Positions 43,971 through 52,670 of a stretch of DNA of 64,000 nt are shown piece by piece. The notes under the pieces are model-generated. The model was not told the DNA's origin, made no database searches, and saw only the letters and a program-made list of their open reading frames with translations. Source of the DNA: Sediminispirochaeta bajacaliforniensis DSM 16054. Lineage in GTDB: Bacteria; Spirochaetota; Spirochaetia; DSM-16054; Sediminispirochaetaceae. Numbering within the stretch: position 1 is the first letter of the stretch; the number at the start of each line of letters is the position of its first letter. A program made the translations under genes and the position numbers. The DNA is taken from NCBI RefSeq assembly GCF_000378205.1, contig NZ_KB899409.1, positions 62,001-126,000 on the forward strand, written 5' to 3'.

Positions 43971-45753
43971 CGGAAAAATCTCCCGGCTTTACGCCCCGCG
44001 CCTCAAGTTCGGCAAGGGTGAAAAAGGTGCCCTCTCTGCAGGTGAGCTTTCCGGCACAGACACATTCGCCACAGAGCCCCACACCGCAACGGGTGGGTGT
44101 CTCTATGCTGAGGCTGATTCGATCCGAAGGAATCCCGGCGGCCCGGCCAGCGGCTGCGGCGGCCTCCATGAAGGGAGCCGGGCCTATAACATAAAGAGCA
44201 CCCTCCTCCGCCGCTCCCTCTGCAGCAAGCTCGCCGGCAAAGACCTTGACAGCCCTGCCGATCACTCCATCGTCCTGAACCACCTGGTATGAGCCCAAGG
44301 CGGAAAGCTCTTTGGAAAAGAGGGTGTCGGCTTCACTCTTCGTCCCTGCCGCCGCTTCCCGATCGGAAAGGGCCATGAAAATCGAAAGCTCGCTTCCTCT
44401 GCCGACTAGGGCGGAGGCGAGGGTGGGGACCACGGCAAGTCCCGTGCCTCCGGCAAGGATCCAGGCCCGCCGGGTAACAGGAAGCTTTGCACCGCTGCCG
44501 TACATTCCCCGCATGTACAGGGTATCCCCCGCTTCCAGGGCACAGAGGGCACGGGTCATCTCGCCCCGCTCACGAACCAAAAAGGTGAGAGGATCGGAAA
44601 GGGCAACGGAAAAGGGCTTCTCCCCTACTCCTGGAATCCAGAGGAACACAAACTGCCCGGCCTCAAAGGGAACCCTCCCGTCGAGGGTGATCCGACGCAA
44701 GCCCCCGATCCCCGACCGCGCCGAGCTGATTCGATAGGGCCGGTAGACCATCTGAGGCCTTTTTATCCTTGGAACGGCCGGGCGTACAGCTTTTTCGGAT
44801 TCTTCCGAAAGGGCAAGTTCCTCGAACCATCCCTCCCAGTCTTCAGGCCTCACCATGGCAAAGGCACTACCGATGCCGACGACATTTGCCCCGGCCTCCC
44901 GCATGGCGGTCACACCTTTCGCATCTTCGACCCCCCCCATACCGATGATAAGGGGATCTGTCCCGATCTGCTCTCTGATGCTCCTGACCTTTTCCACGGC
45001 CTCGTGGTGAATCCAACGTCCGGACTTCCCGCCCTTTCCTCCGTGGATGTTCATCAGTATCGGCTTACCGGAATGTTTTTCGATGTATAGCTCGGGTCCG
45101 AAGGTGTTGACCGCAACAAGGCCGTCGGCCCCCGCCCTCATTGCCGCTTCAGCCACAGCCCCGATATCTTCGGTGTTGGGCGTAAGCTTTGGGAGAAGCG
45201 GAAGGTCCGTCACCTCACGGATTGCCCTGACGTAACGCGCCACAAGCTCAGGCTCGACTCCGATGCTCATACCGTAGCCAGGCGCAGCATGGGGGCAGGA
45301 AAAGTTTAATTCAAGGGTGTCCGCAACAGGGGAAAAGCCCTCGGCAAGTCGAACGAACTCCTCCGGACTGCTGCCGGAAAGGCTTACGTTCAGAAGCGCA
45401 CGCATCTTCCAGGAACTTCTGAGGCGAATCAGTTCTTCGACAGCCTTTCCCATCCCGGGATTACGTAGACCGACGGCATTTCCAAAAGAGCCTGCAGAGG
45501 CCTCGACGATGACAGGCTCCCGGTTCCCCGGATTCGGGGCAAGCTGGTAGCTCTTGGTGGTAATCATCACCAAACCGGGGATACGGCGATCGAGTTCCCG
45601 AATCATCTCGGGGCGGGTTGAGAGGATGCCGCTTACCGTGGCAAAACCACCGAATAACCCACCTTCGCAACCAAGACGACTTCGAAGCATATCCCGCCTG
45701 CTGCCAGCATCCTTCGGCCAGGAAAGTCCGAAGCGATTTTTCTCAGAACTCAC
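43960..45753 (-). CDS. pyrDK: Fused dihydroorotate dehydrogenase catalytic/electron-transfer protein (PyrD-PyrK)
   Basis: 597 residues. The N-terminal ~320 are a class 1B-type dihydroorotate dehydrogenase (ITTKSYQLAPNPGNREP; catalytic Cys in LELNFSCPH; GADGLVAVNTFG; GMGGVEDAKGV). The C-terminal ~250 are PyrK: an FAD/NAD reductase unit (ILAGGTGLAVVPTLASAL) and the [2Fe-2S] motif CGVGLCGECVCAGKLTC. Normally these are two subunits; here they are one chain, giving NAD-linked pyrimidine synthesis. GTG start at 45753 is chosen for its GAGGAG SD 8 bases upstream; it overlaps pyrF by 11 bases. Confidence 0.9.
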   Translation of the reverse strand: MSSEKNRFGLSWPKDAGSRRDMLRSRLGCEGGLFGGFATVSGILSTRPEMIRELDRRIPGLVMITTKSYQLAPNPGNREPVIVEASAGSFGNAVGLRNPGMGKAVEELIRLRSSWKMRALLNVSLSGSSPEEFVRLAEGFSPVADTLELNFSCPHAAPGYGMSIGVEPELVARYVRAIREVTDLPLLPKLTPNTEDIGAVAEAAMRAGADGLVAVNTFGPELYIEKHSGKPILMNIHGGKGGKSGRWIHHEAVEKVRSIREQIGTDPLIIGMGGVEDAKGVTAMREAGANVVGIGSAFAMVRPEDWEGWFEELALSEESEKAVRPAVPRIKRPQMVYRPYRISSARSGIGGLRRITLDGRVPFEAGQFVFLWIPGVGEKPFSVALSDPLTFLVRERGEMTRALCALEAGDTLYMRGMYGSGAKLPVTRRAWILAGGTGLAVVPTLASALVGRGSELSIFMALSDREAAAGTKSEADTLFSKELSALGSYQVVQDDGVIGRAVKVFAGELAAEGAAEEGALYVIGPAPFMEAAAAAGRAAGIPSDRISLSIETPTRCGVGLCGECVCAGKLTCREGTFFTLAELEARGVKPGDFSDDH

Positions 45754-46636
45754 GGCAGCTCTCCTCGATGAGCCGGGCAAGGGCATCGGTGGATAGCCTA
45801 TCCCAATCCGGGGGAGGGGCAAGCTTCCGTTTCACCCAGGGATGAGTGATGCCGCTGGAAGAGTTGATGCGTGCAAGATCGATGGGATAGCCGCTTTGCG
45901 AAAGCGTGCGGACCGTCACCCCGGCACTACCCCCCTGACCGCCGACACCGGGAATAAGGAGAGGAACCTGCTTCGATGCGTAAAAAGCGGCGAGTTGGGC
46001 AAGCTCCTGGGGATTGGTAGCCCCGACAACCGCCCCGCAACCGGGAAAACGAGCGGCGCTTTCGGTTATGGCCCGGGCTACCGTCATGTAGAGCGGCGCA
46101 ACCTCTCCCGCATCGTCACGAAGTTCCAAGTTCTGAAGCTCCGCGCCACCGGGATTACTGGTACGATTCAGGATATAGACCCCCTTTCCCTTTTCGCACC
46201 AGGAGGCAAAGGGAGCGGTGGAATCACTGCCCATGTAGGGGGCTACTGTCACAGCATCTGCCTCCCAGCAGGCAAAGGCCTCCTGGGCATAGTTCGCACT
46301 GCTGCTTGCAATGTCTCCCCGCTTCGCATCGAGGATGACGGGAACACCGGGAAAGGCTTCCTCGATCATCGTCAACACCTGTACAAGGGCCTGACTTCCC
46401 GAGAAATCGCCCTCACGGGGCCGATCCAGCCGATGATAATAACCGATATTCGGCTTAAAGGCAGCGGGATAGAGAGAAAGGGTGATCATACGGTCAAAAA
46501 GGGTTTCGAAGGTCTTCATCACCCGTTGGGCAGGAGGCAGCTCTTCAAAGGGGAAATGCTCGGGCAGCGGATCCAACCCGAGACAGACGATATTGCCCTG
46601 TTTCTGCGCGCTTGTACGCAATGACTCTATATACAT
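45743..46636 (-). CDS. pyrF: Orotidine 5'-phosphate decarboxylase (PyrF subfamily 2)
   Basis: A 297-residue TIM-barrel decarboxylase of the longer subfamily 2. The catalytic Lys-Asp network is in VPVILDAKRGDIASSS, and the phosphate-binding end is LIPGVGGQGGSAG. Start at MYIESLRT, with AAAGGAGAG upstream; it falls 2 bases after the pyrE stop. Makes UMP from OMP in the last step of the pathway. Confidence 0.93.
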   Translation of the reverse strand: MYIESLRTSAQKQGNIVCLGLDPLPEHFPFEELPPAQRVMKTFETLFDRMITLSLYPAAFKPNIGYYHRLDRPREGDFSGSQALVQVLTMIEEAFPGVPVILDAKRGDIASSSANYAQEAFACWEADAVTVAPYMGSDSTAPFASWCEKGKGVYILNRTSNPGGAELQNLELRDDAGEVAPLYMTVARAITESAARFPGCGAVVGATNPQELAQLAAFYASKQVPLLIPGVGGQGGSAGVTVRTLSQSGYPIDLARINSSSGITHPWVKRKLAPPPDWDRLSTDALARLIEESCREF

Positions 46637-46638
46637 CT

Positions 46639-47334
46639 TCACTCTCCTTTTTTCGGCGGGAAACCGTTTTTTTCTCCCCATCCAAAGGGATCGCTTCTCC
46701 AGCTGCGAAGCTGCTTCTCTTCTTCCGAATCGATATCGCCGCGGCGGCGGGCCACCTCTATGAGAGTGTTGTAATCAAGAATGGGATGACAGCGGCATGC
46801 CGGATCTAAGGTCGAGAAGGCATCGGCCGCCTTATCCAGGCCGTACGAAAAGATGGCGAGGCAAAGGGGAACGTCCGCCCCGCATTCCCGCAGGGCGTTG
46901 AGGGCGGCAATACTGCTGCCGCCGGTGGATATAAGGTCTTCCACCAAAACCAGACGCTTGGCAGCGAGTTCTTCCGGAGAAGCAACCCCTTCTATGCGAT
47001 TGCCCATGCCATGGCCCTTGGACGAAGAACGGACATAAACCAGAGGAAGCTTGAGCTGGTCCGCCAACGTAGTTGCATGGGGTATCCCTGCTGTAGCGGT
47101 ACCGGCGATGATGTCGACGTTTTCTTCCTCTTCGAGCATGAGACGAAAGGCAGATGCCACCAGGTTTCGGGATTCCCAGGAAGAAAGCAGCATTCGGTTA
47201 TCATTATAGATCGGCATATGATAGCCGGAGGCCCAAAGAAAGGGATTCTCCGGGCTCAGGCGGATTGCCCCGATGGTAAGGCTTGCCTCTGCGAGAGCAA
47301 CCGCATATTCATGTGCTCTATGCCTACTGTTCAT
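46639..47334 (-). CDS. pyrE: Orotate phosphoribosyltransferase
   Basis: A 231-residue PRTase converting orotate and PRPP to OMP. The PRPP loop is LVLVEDLISTGGSS, the dimer loop carries YVRSSSKGHGMGNRIEG, and GTATAGIPHATTLA precedes it. Start at MNSRHRA with AAGGAGAT 7 bases upstream; the ATG overlaps the pyrBI stop (ATGA), so translation is coupled. Confidence 0.93.
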   Translation of the reverse strand: MNSRHRAHEYAVALAEASLTIGAIRLSPENPFLWASGYHMPIYNDNRMLLSSWESRNLVASAFRLMLEEEENVDIIAGTATAGIPHATTLADQLKLPLVYVRSSSKGHGMGNRIEGVASPEELAAKRLVLVEDLISTGGSSIAALNALRECGADVPLCLAIFSYGLDKAADAFSTLDPACRCHPILDYNTLIEVARRRGDIDSEEEKQLRSWRSDPFGWGEKNGFPPKKGE

Positions 47335-48920
47335 TTCCAGATCTCCTTGAAGGTGTGTGGTTTCTCGCAATATTTGCATACGAAAATATCTCCTGCAACC
47401 CGGAAGAACTCAGCAGGGACCGACTCGCCGTTCGAGGGGTGGCTGATACATGCCGTATTACTACAACTGATGGTGTCGAAATTGTATATTCTCGGCGGCA
47501 TATGCAGCCGCAGCTTTTTCACAACCCTGCTTTCATGGATGATGTTGAGGGTGCTTCCCGGTGCGATAGCCGCAAGTTGCTTCATCTGTTTCCCGTCAAA
47601 GCCCGAGAAACCGGGACGAAAAATGATCCCTTTCATGGTACCGGGGGCGATGCGGCTGCTGGTTACCCACTCGCCGCCCTTTCCGTAGAGCTTGAGAACC
47701 CCGATGATTCGTGCCATGTGCTCTCTGATCTCCTGCTCGCTGTCCCCCCGGCAAATATGATCGATCACGATACCGTCGGAGATCGGATTTACCCCCTCGG
47801 CATACTGCTTCGGCGGCCCATCCTGGGCAACGGGGACCTCCTGAAGGAAGGGCTCATCATCGACCGAAGCAAAAGCCCTTTTTGACTTGGGAACAAAATC
47901 ATCTCCGATTTTTCCGGCGATGAGAGAGAGCAGTACGATACGGATCAATTTCCCGTTGATCGACTGGTTCTCCCAGCCGTTGAGCTCGGTATCGTCAAGA
48001 AAGGTGGGAATGGTCGGGTGCTCTTTGTGCCGGGGAAGGGGATGATAAAATTTCGTTCCGTCAGCGATTTTCGAAAGGAAGTCCCTTCGAAAAACGATCT
48101 TGCTGCGGAGTTCATCCTGCCGTTTCAGAATATCGTCGCCCATTCGTTCCAGCTGAGGGCGGGTAAAATACCAGATCGGTGCCGTATTCGCTTGGGAAAG
48201 ATACTCTTCGATGGAAGGAAATGTGCGGATAGCGAAATCGTTCTCTTCCATTTTCCTAACATAGTATTCGGGCATGGCAAGTTCCTTCGGTGCAATCAGA
48301 TCAACCGAAACCGAACCAAAGAGCCTTAACCCGTCGACCTTCGAATGGACCGTTCTGCCGTGATACAAATCTCCCACAAGGGCAATATGCAGCCTGGATT
48401 CGTCCCAATCAAGCTGTTCAAGGAAGCTGAACTCATCGAGCAGCTCCTGGGTCGGATGCTCGTGCTTACCGTCTCCGGCATTGATGAAGGCAGGGGGCAC
48501 GGAAAGCCCGTTTCGGCGGGCAAACTCCTTTCCGTTTTCTTCAAGCCATCGACAGACCCCTTCCAGGGTACTGCGGACAATAAAGATCTTATTATCATAG
48601 CCGCAAAGGGTATTGAAGGTATCGGCATAGCTCTCTTTTTTATTGATGGAGCTGTGTCCGACATCGAGGCTGTTGAGTTTGACTCCATGAAACTGGGCCG
48701 CATTTTTGAACGACTCCTTTGTCCGGGTACTGTCCTCCAGAAATACCTCGTAGATACCGAAGTCGCCGTCGTCGATGCGATACTCATCGACGGTTTTCCT
48801 GTCGCCCTCTAAAAGTGCCTGCTTCAATCTTCTAGTATGCGAAAAAAGATAAAGCCGTTCTTCCTGACTGAAGTCCCTGATAACTGCCAGGGTCCTCCCC
48901 TGAAACGTATTGGTATTCAT
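47331..48920 (-). CDS. pyrBI: Fused aspartate carbamoyltransferase catalytic-regulatory protein (PyrB-PyrI)
   Basis: 529 residues. Residues ~1-345 are the catalytic chain (carbamoyl-phosphate motif DSTRTKESFKNAAQFHG, LNSLDVGHSS, aspartate loop HPLPRHKEHPTIP). After a linker, ~370-529 are a PyrI-type regulatory chain with its allosteric nucleotide domain and zinc site CSNTAC...CKYC. Fusions of this kind are known from Thermotoga and treponemes. SD AAGGAGG. The ATG overlaps the stop of a leader reading frame that spans an attenuator, so expression is probably UTP-controlled. First structural gene of the pyr operon. Confidence 0.94.
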   Translation of the reverse strand: MNTNTFQGRTLAVIRDFSQEERLYLFSHTRRLKQALLEGDRKTVDEYRIDDGDFGIYEVFLEDSTRTKESFKNAAQFHGVKLNSLDVGHSSINKKESYADTFNTLCGYDNKIFIVRSTLEGVCRWLEENGKEFARRNGLSVPPAFINAGDGKHEHPTQELLDEFSFLEQLDWDESRLHIALVGDLYHGRTVHSKVDGLRLFGSVSVDLIAPKELAMPEYYVRKMEENDFAIRTFPSIEEYLSQANTAPIWYFTRPQLERMGDDILKRQDELRSKIVFRRDFLSKIADGTKFYHPLPRHKEHPTIPTFLDDTELNGWENQSINGKLIRIVLLSLIAGKIGDDFVPKSKRAFASVDDEPFLQEVPVAQDGPPKQYAEGVNPISDGIVIDHICRGDSEQEIREHMARIIGVLKLYGKGGEWVTSSRIAPGTMKGIIFRPGFSGFDGKQMKQLAAIAPGSTLNIIHESRVVKKLRLHMPPRIYNFDTISCSNTACISHPSNGESVPAEFFRVAGDIFVCKYCEKPHTFKEIWK

Positions 48921-49018
48921 CCTTCCTCCTTAATAACATTGGGGCAAAAAAAAACCGGCACAACGGCCGGTTGATTAATCATAAAAAATTCATCGGAAAA
49001 ACAGGACGGAAGATGCAT
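48917..49018 (-). CDS. pyrBI leader peptide (PyrL-like)
   Basis: A 33-codon frame from ATG at 49018, with GGTGGG ~7 bases upstream, to a TGA overlapping the pyrBI ATG. Longer in-frame starts exist at 49060 and 49078, the latter only 9 bases after the -10. It is read through two U-rich stretches and across the attenuator hairpin; the U-tract itself codes VFFCP. This matches the plan of the enterobacterial PyrL leader, whose role is to let a trailing ribosome prevent terminator formation when UTP is scarce. The peptide product itself is probably irrelevant. Confidence 0.6.
   Translation of the reverse strand: MHLPSCFSDEFFMINQPAVVPVFFCPNVIKEEG
48946..48972 (-). terminator. pyrBI attenuator (intrinsic terminator in leader)
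   Basis: On the minus strand AACCGGC (48972-48966) pairs with GCCGGTT (48959-48953) around a 6-base loop, and the final TT starts a run of nine T (48954-48946). It ends 25 bases before the pyrBI ATG and lies within the leader reading frame. Two T-rich pause candidates (48983-48988 and 48997-49001) precede it. Confidence 0.87.
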
Positions 49019-49087
49019 CCCGTTTCCCACCGGATGCTTTACGTTGCCTATACTCCGCATTATCCTTGCTTGACCCATATTAGGAGG

Positions 49088-49117
49088 AGTATACCCGAGA
49101 AACACATTTTTTTGCAA
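49088..49117 (-). promoter_or_regulatory. pyr operon promoter
   Basis: On the minus strand TTGCAA (49117-49112), 18-base spacer, TATACT (49093-49088). Predicted start near 49081 gives a leader of about 160 bases before pyrBI. Confidence 0.6.
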
Positions 49118-49190
49118 GCCCTTTCATAGCCCACTTCATTATCCTATGCCAATCCTATACGGCGTTGTCTCCACAAAATCGGAGAGAAGC

Positions 49191-49218
49191 TTGCATGATC
49201 GGAGAGATTGGTTATAAT
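49191..49218 (+). promoter_or_regulatory. Possible promoter overlapping the start of the Gfo/Idh gene
   Basis: TTGCAT (49191-49196), 16-base spacer, perfect TATAAT (49213-49218), 6 bases before an in-frame ATG at 49225. If used, the transcript is leaderless. Confidence 0.4.
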
Positions 49219-50232
49219 TTACCTATGAAAACAATCAACGAAAAAATCAGATGGGGAGTCCTCGGTGCCGCAAATATCGCACGGAAAAGCGTTATTCCCG
49301 CGGCCCAGAAATCCAGACAGCTTGAAATAACAGCCATTGCCAGCAGATCGGAGGAAAAGGCGCAGGAAGCGGCCGAATCCCTCGGCATAAAGAAATACTA
49401 CGGAACCTATGAAGCGCTGCTGAAGGATCCCAACATCGATGCACTCTACATTCCCTTGCCAAATCATCTCCATGCACAATGGGCGATCGCGGCAATGGAG
49501 GCAGGCAAGCACGTATTGTGTGAAAAACCCATCGCCCTTTCTCTGGAGGAGATCGATGCGATGATCAGAACCAGAGACAAAACAGGAATGAAGATTGGTG
49601 AGGCCTTCATGGTAAAAAGCCATCCCCAGTGGGAGGCTGCCGTAACATTGAAAAAAGAGGGAGCCATAGGAACGCTGACCGGAGGACAGGGAAGTTTTAC
49701 CTATTACAACGATAATCCTCAAAATGTCAGAAACATGTACAACAAGGGAGGAGGAGGTTTGTGGGACATCGGTGTGTATCCGGTTTTCACCAGCCGTCTC
49801 TTCTTTGGAGAAGAGCCGGAATCGGTCTGTGCGGTCGTGGAAAGCGACCCCCAATTCGGTATTGATCGACTTGCATCTGCGATACTGAAATTCCCTTCCG
49901 GACAATTCTCTTTCATCTGCGGTACGCAGACAAACAGTTATCAGCATATTCGCTTCTTCGGAACAAAGGGAACGCTTGAGATTCCCATGCCTTTCAATCC
50001 TTCTCCCAAGGAAAAGGCCAATATCCTACTCTCCGGCACGAAAGCGAATAAACAACCACAGACGATCTCCTTCGACGCTGTAGATCAGTACACCCTCGAA
50101 CTGGAGGCCTTCTCCGAAGCAATCAGAACAGGAGGAGAGGTACCTGTGCCTCTGGAAAACAGCAGGCATAACACCGCCGTCATATTGGCCCTTTTCAGGG
50201 CAGCCGAACAAGGGAAATGGGAGAGCGTATAG
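49195..50232 (+). CDS. Gfo/Idh/MocA-family NAD(P)-dependent oxidoreductase
   Basis: A 335-345-residue dehydrogenase. The Rossmann motif is RWGVLGAANIAR, the conserved EKP motif is HVLCEKPIALS, and the C-terminal beta-sheet domain carries GGGLWDIGVYP. Members oxidise or dehydrate sugars, inositols or related polyols; the substrate is unknown. Two starts compete: ATG 49195, with GGAGAG 8 bases upstream, or ATG 49225, which fits the family N-terminus and follows a consensus -10 by 6 bases. It is divergent from the pyr leader. Confidence 0.87.
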   Translation: MIGEIGYNLPMKTINEKIRWGVLGAANIARKSVIPAAQKSRQLEITAIASRSEEKAQEAAESLGIKKYYGTYEALLKDPNIDALYIPLPNHLHAQWAIAAMEAGKHVLCEKPIALSLEEIDAMIRTRDKTGMKIGEAFMVKSHPQWEAAVTLKKEGAIGTLTGGQGSFTYYNDNPQNVRNMYNKGGGGLWDIGVYPVFTSRLFFGEEPESVCAVVESDPQFGIDRLASAILKFPSGQFSFICGTQTNSYQHIRFFGTKGTLEIPMPFNPSPKEKANILLSGTKANKQPQTISFDAVDQYTLELEAFSEAIRTGGEVPVPLENSRHNTAVILALFRAAEQGKWESV

Positions 50233-50239
50233 TCTACAT

Positions 50240-52006
50240 ATGAAAACACTTTCAAGTTTGACGACACGCCGCCTTTACCTTTTGCTTTTTTTATTGCTCT
50301 TCATCCTAGTGCTGGTCATCCTTTTTTCGGTTACCGCCGTAAGATTTGAGACAATGAGTACCGACTACCGGGCGGCTCTGAATAAGATCAACGGAGTAAT
50401 CACTGAATTACACCATATCAGACTCATGCCGCCGGATCAGCGAAGCTTCGACCGCCTTGAGGAGCGTCTGGCCGCCCTTTTCGAAACCCCGGCGATTACA
50501 AGGGGAAGGGCCGAGCCGACAGAGGATCTACATGATCTTGTGGCGAAGCTGAAAGAGGGGAGCATCACTTTTGATCAAGCCGTCGATGTGGTGGGTTCTG
50601 TTGCACGAAACCTGTCCACCCGCTTTTATCAAAACAGGAAGTGGGTCATCTCCATCGCAGCCTTTGATATCATTCTCAACCTGGCGGCTATCGTCATTCT
50701 CCTTGTGGTAACCCTGAGCCTCAGGAGCGCGACACACTACTTCTACGGACAAATCGGCAGAGGTCTGGAATCTATGCAACAGGTTCTCAACTACGAGCAG
50801 GATCGACTTGAACTCATCCCCCCGAAATGGGAAGAGGGACGGCGCTTAAATGAGGCGGTCAGGCGTTTCACCGAACAGATCGATCAGGATCGAACACTGC
50901 GGGAGATGGAGCTACAGACAAACATCGAAGCGCTTCTTCCCATGGTAAAGGAGCTAATGGGGAACAAAATTCCATGCGATCGCATTTCGGTTGCCTTTCT
51001 CGACACCCAGGGAATCGTCATTGCAGAGGCGGCCATCAGTTCCATGGAAAAAGTCGTACTCGAACCTGGGTTTACGGAGCACATAAACAACACCACCCTG
51101 TCCAGGGTCATTGCACAGAAGGAACCGAGGATCATTAACGATCTTGAATCCCACTACGAGACAGTACATGCATCGATAGCGACCAGGAATATTATCGAAG
51201 AGGGAATCAGATCGAGCATAACAGTCCCGCTGTTTTTCGAAAATCGATGCGTCGGCTTCTTTTTTATCTCGAGCAGGATGAAAGATGCATACCGTAAAAA
51301 CCACGCATATCATGCAAGAAGAATCGCCTATACCATAAAGCAGAACCTTTACTACACCTTTGTCCTTCAGCAGGTCATAGCCGAATCCGCCACAGCCTTT
51401 GTAAAGCTGACGGAAAAAAAAGATAACGAAACGAGTCTCCATATTCTTCGAATGGCCCGCTACAGCTATCTTACCGCCCGCCAGCTTCTTAATTCAGGAG
51501 TATACTCACTATCTCCCAGGTTCATTCGGGAAATACTCTGGTTTGCCCCCCTCCACGATATCGGTAAGATAGGTATCCCCGACTCCATTCTGTTAAAGCC
51601 GGGACCTCTCAACCCTGCAGAACGAAGCATCATGGAAAGTCATGTCACCATAGGGGAAGAGGTGATTTGGTCGATGGACAGAGGCTTGCGGAAGACGATG
51701 GAACATTCACTGCTGCGAACCGCCATCGACATCATCAAAAGTCATCATGAAAAATGGGACGGCAGCGGCTATCCCGACGGATTGAGGGGGGAATCCATTC
51801 CCCTTGCGGGAAGAATTACCGCCATTGCCGATGTATTCGATGCATTGACAAGCAGGCGTTCGTATAAAGAACCCTTTTCTGTGGAAAAATCCCTAGAAAT
51901 TATACGAAACGGCAAGGGTAGTCATTTTGATCCGGTGGTGGTGGAGGCCTTCGAGACCACACTGCCCGAGATACTCGCTTTCTACGAAACCCACAAAGAG
52001 GTGTGA
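50240..52006 (+). CDS. Membrane GAF/HD-GYP cyclic-di-GMP phosphodiesterase
   Basis: A 588-residue protein with two membrane helices (~10-32 and ~133-158) enclosing an extracytoplasmic sensor loop, a GAF-like domain (~225-375) and an HD-GYP domain. The catalytic motifs are APLHDIGKIGIPD, the HHEKWDGSGYPDGL segment with GYP, and DVFDALTSRRSYK. It likely hydrolyses c-di-GMP to GMP in response to an external signal. It follows the Gfo/Idh gene by 7 bases. With the GGDEF-EAL protein at 29491 this makes two c-di-GMP enzymes in the window. Confidence 0.9.
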   Translation: MKTLSSLTTRRLYLLLFLLLFILVLVILFSVTAVRFETMSTDYRAALNKINGVITELHHIRLMPPDQRSFDRLEERLAALFETPAITRGRAEPTEDLHDLVAKLKEGSITFDQAVDVVGSVARNLSTRFYQNRKWVISIAAFDIILNLAAIVILLVVTLSLRSATHYFYGQIGRGLESMQQVLNYEQDRLELIPPKWEEGRRLNEAVRRFTEQIDQDRTLREMELQTNIEALLPMVKELMGNKIPCDRISVAFLDTQGIVIAEAAISSMEKVVLEPGFTEHINNTTLSRVIAQKEPRIINDLESHYETVHASIATRNIIEEGIRSSITVPLFFENRCVGFFFISSRMKDAYRKNHAYHARRIAYTIKQNLYYTFVLQQVIAESATAFVKLTEKKDNETSLHILRMARYSYLTARQLLNSGVYSLSPRFIREILWFAPLHDIGKIGIPDSILLKPGPLNPAERSIMESHVTIGEEVIWSMDRGLRKTMEHSLLRTAIDIIKSHHEKWDGSGYPDGLRGESIPLAGRITAIADVFDALTSRRSYKEPFSVEKSLEIIRNGKGSHFDPVVVEAFETTLPEILAFYETHKEV

Positions 52007-52012
52007 CAAACT

Positions 52013-52612
52013 ATGAGTCCTCTTACCCTCTATGGAGCCGCCGCAACACTATTCCTCATCATGGACCCCTTCGGAAACATTGCAACATTTCTTTCGGTCC
52101 TCGCCTCGGTTCCCCAGCGACGAAGAAAAAAGATTATCATTCGTGAAATGCTTATCGCCCTCGTCATTCTTATGCTCTTTCTCTTCTTTGGAAAATATAT
52201 TCTTGAGGGAATGCAGATCACCGAACCGGCCTTAAGCATATCGGGAGGAACGATTCTGTTTCTCATTGCGGTGAAAATGATCTTTCCAACAGGCGGCGGA
52301 GGAGACAGGCAGCAGCCGGAAAGTGAACCTATTGTTGTGCCTCTTGCGGTCCCCCTGGTCGCCGGCCCTTCCGCGATGGCAATGGTCATCCTTTTTTCCA
52401 CTCAGGCACCGGAGAAAATACTTCTCTGGCTTCTCGCCCTTCTCATAGCCTGGAGTCTCAGTGCACTTATCCTCATCAGTGCCGAAACCTTGAGCAAACT
52501 TCTCGGACCCCGTGCAATTAAGGCGATCGAGCGGCTGATGGGAATGATTCTCACCACCATGGCAATACAGATGCTCCTCAGCGGAATTGCCTCGTTCGTT
52601 TCCTCGCTGTGA
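52013..52612 (+). CDS. MarC-family integral membrane protein
   Basis: A 199-residue inner-membrane protein with about six helices. The N-terminal LIMDPFGNIATFLSVL and the mid-protein PLAVPLVAGPSAMAMVI match the repeated signature of the MarC/UPF0056 family. Function unknown; the E. coli name is not evidence for multidrug resistance. It begins 6 bases after the HD-GYP gene, so probably one transcript. Confidence 0.88.
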   Translation: MSPLTLYGAAATLFLIMDPFGNIATFLSVLASVPQRRRKKIIIREMLIALVILMLFLFFGKYILEGMQITEPALSISGGTILFLIAVKMIFPTGGGGDRQQPESEPIVVPLAVPLVAGPSAMAMVILFSTQAPEKILLWLLALLIAWSLSALILISAETLSKLLGPRAIKAIERLMGMILTTMAIQMLLSGIASFVSSL

Positions 52613-52670
52613 CGCGCTATTGGCCAAGCAAGAACAATCTGCTACCATCTTTTTTTATGGAGGCTCGGTG

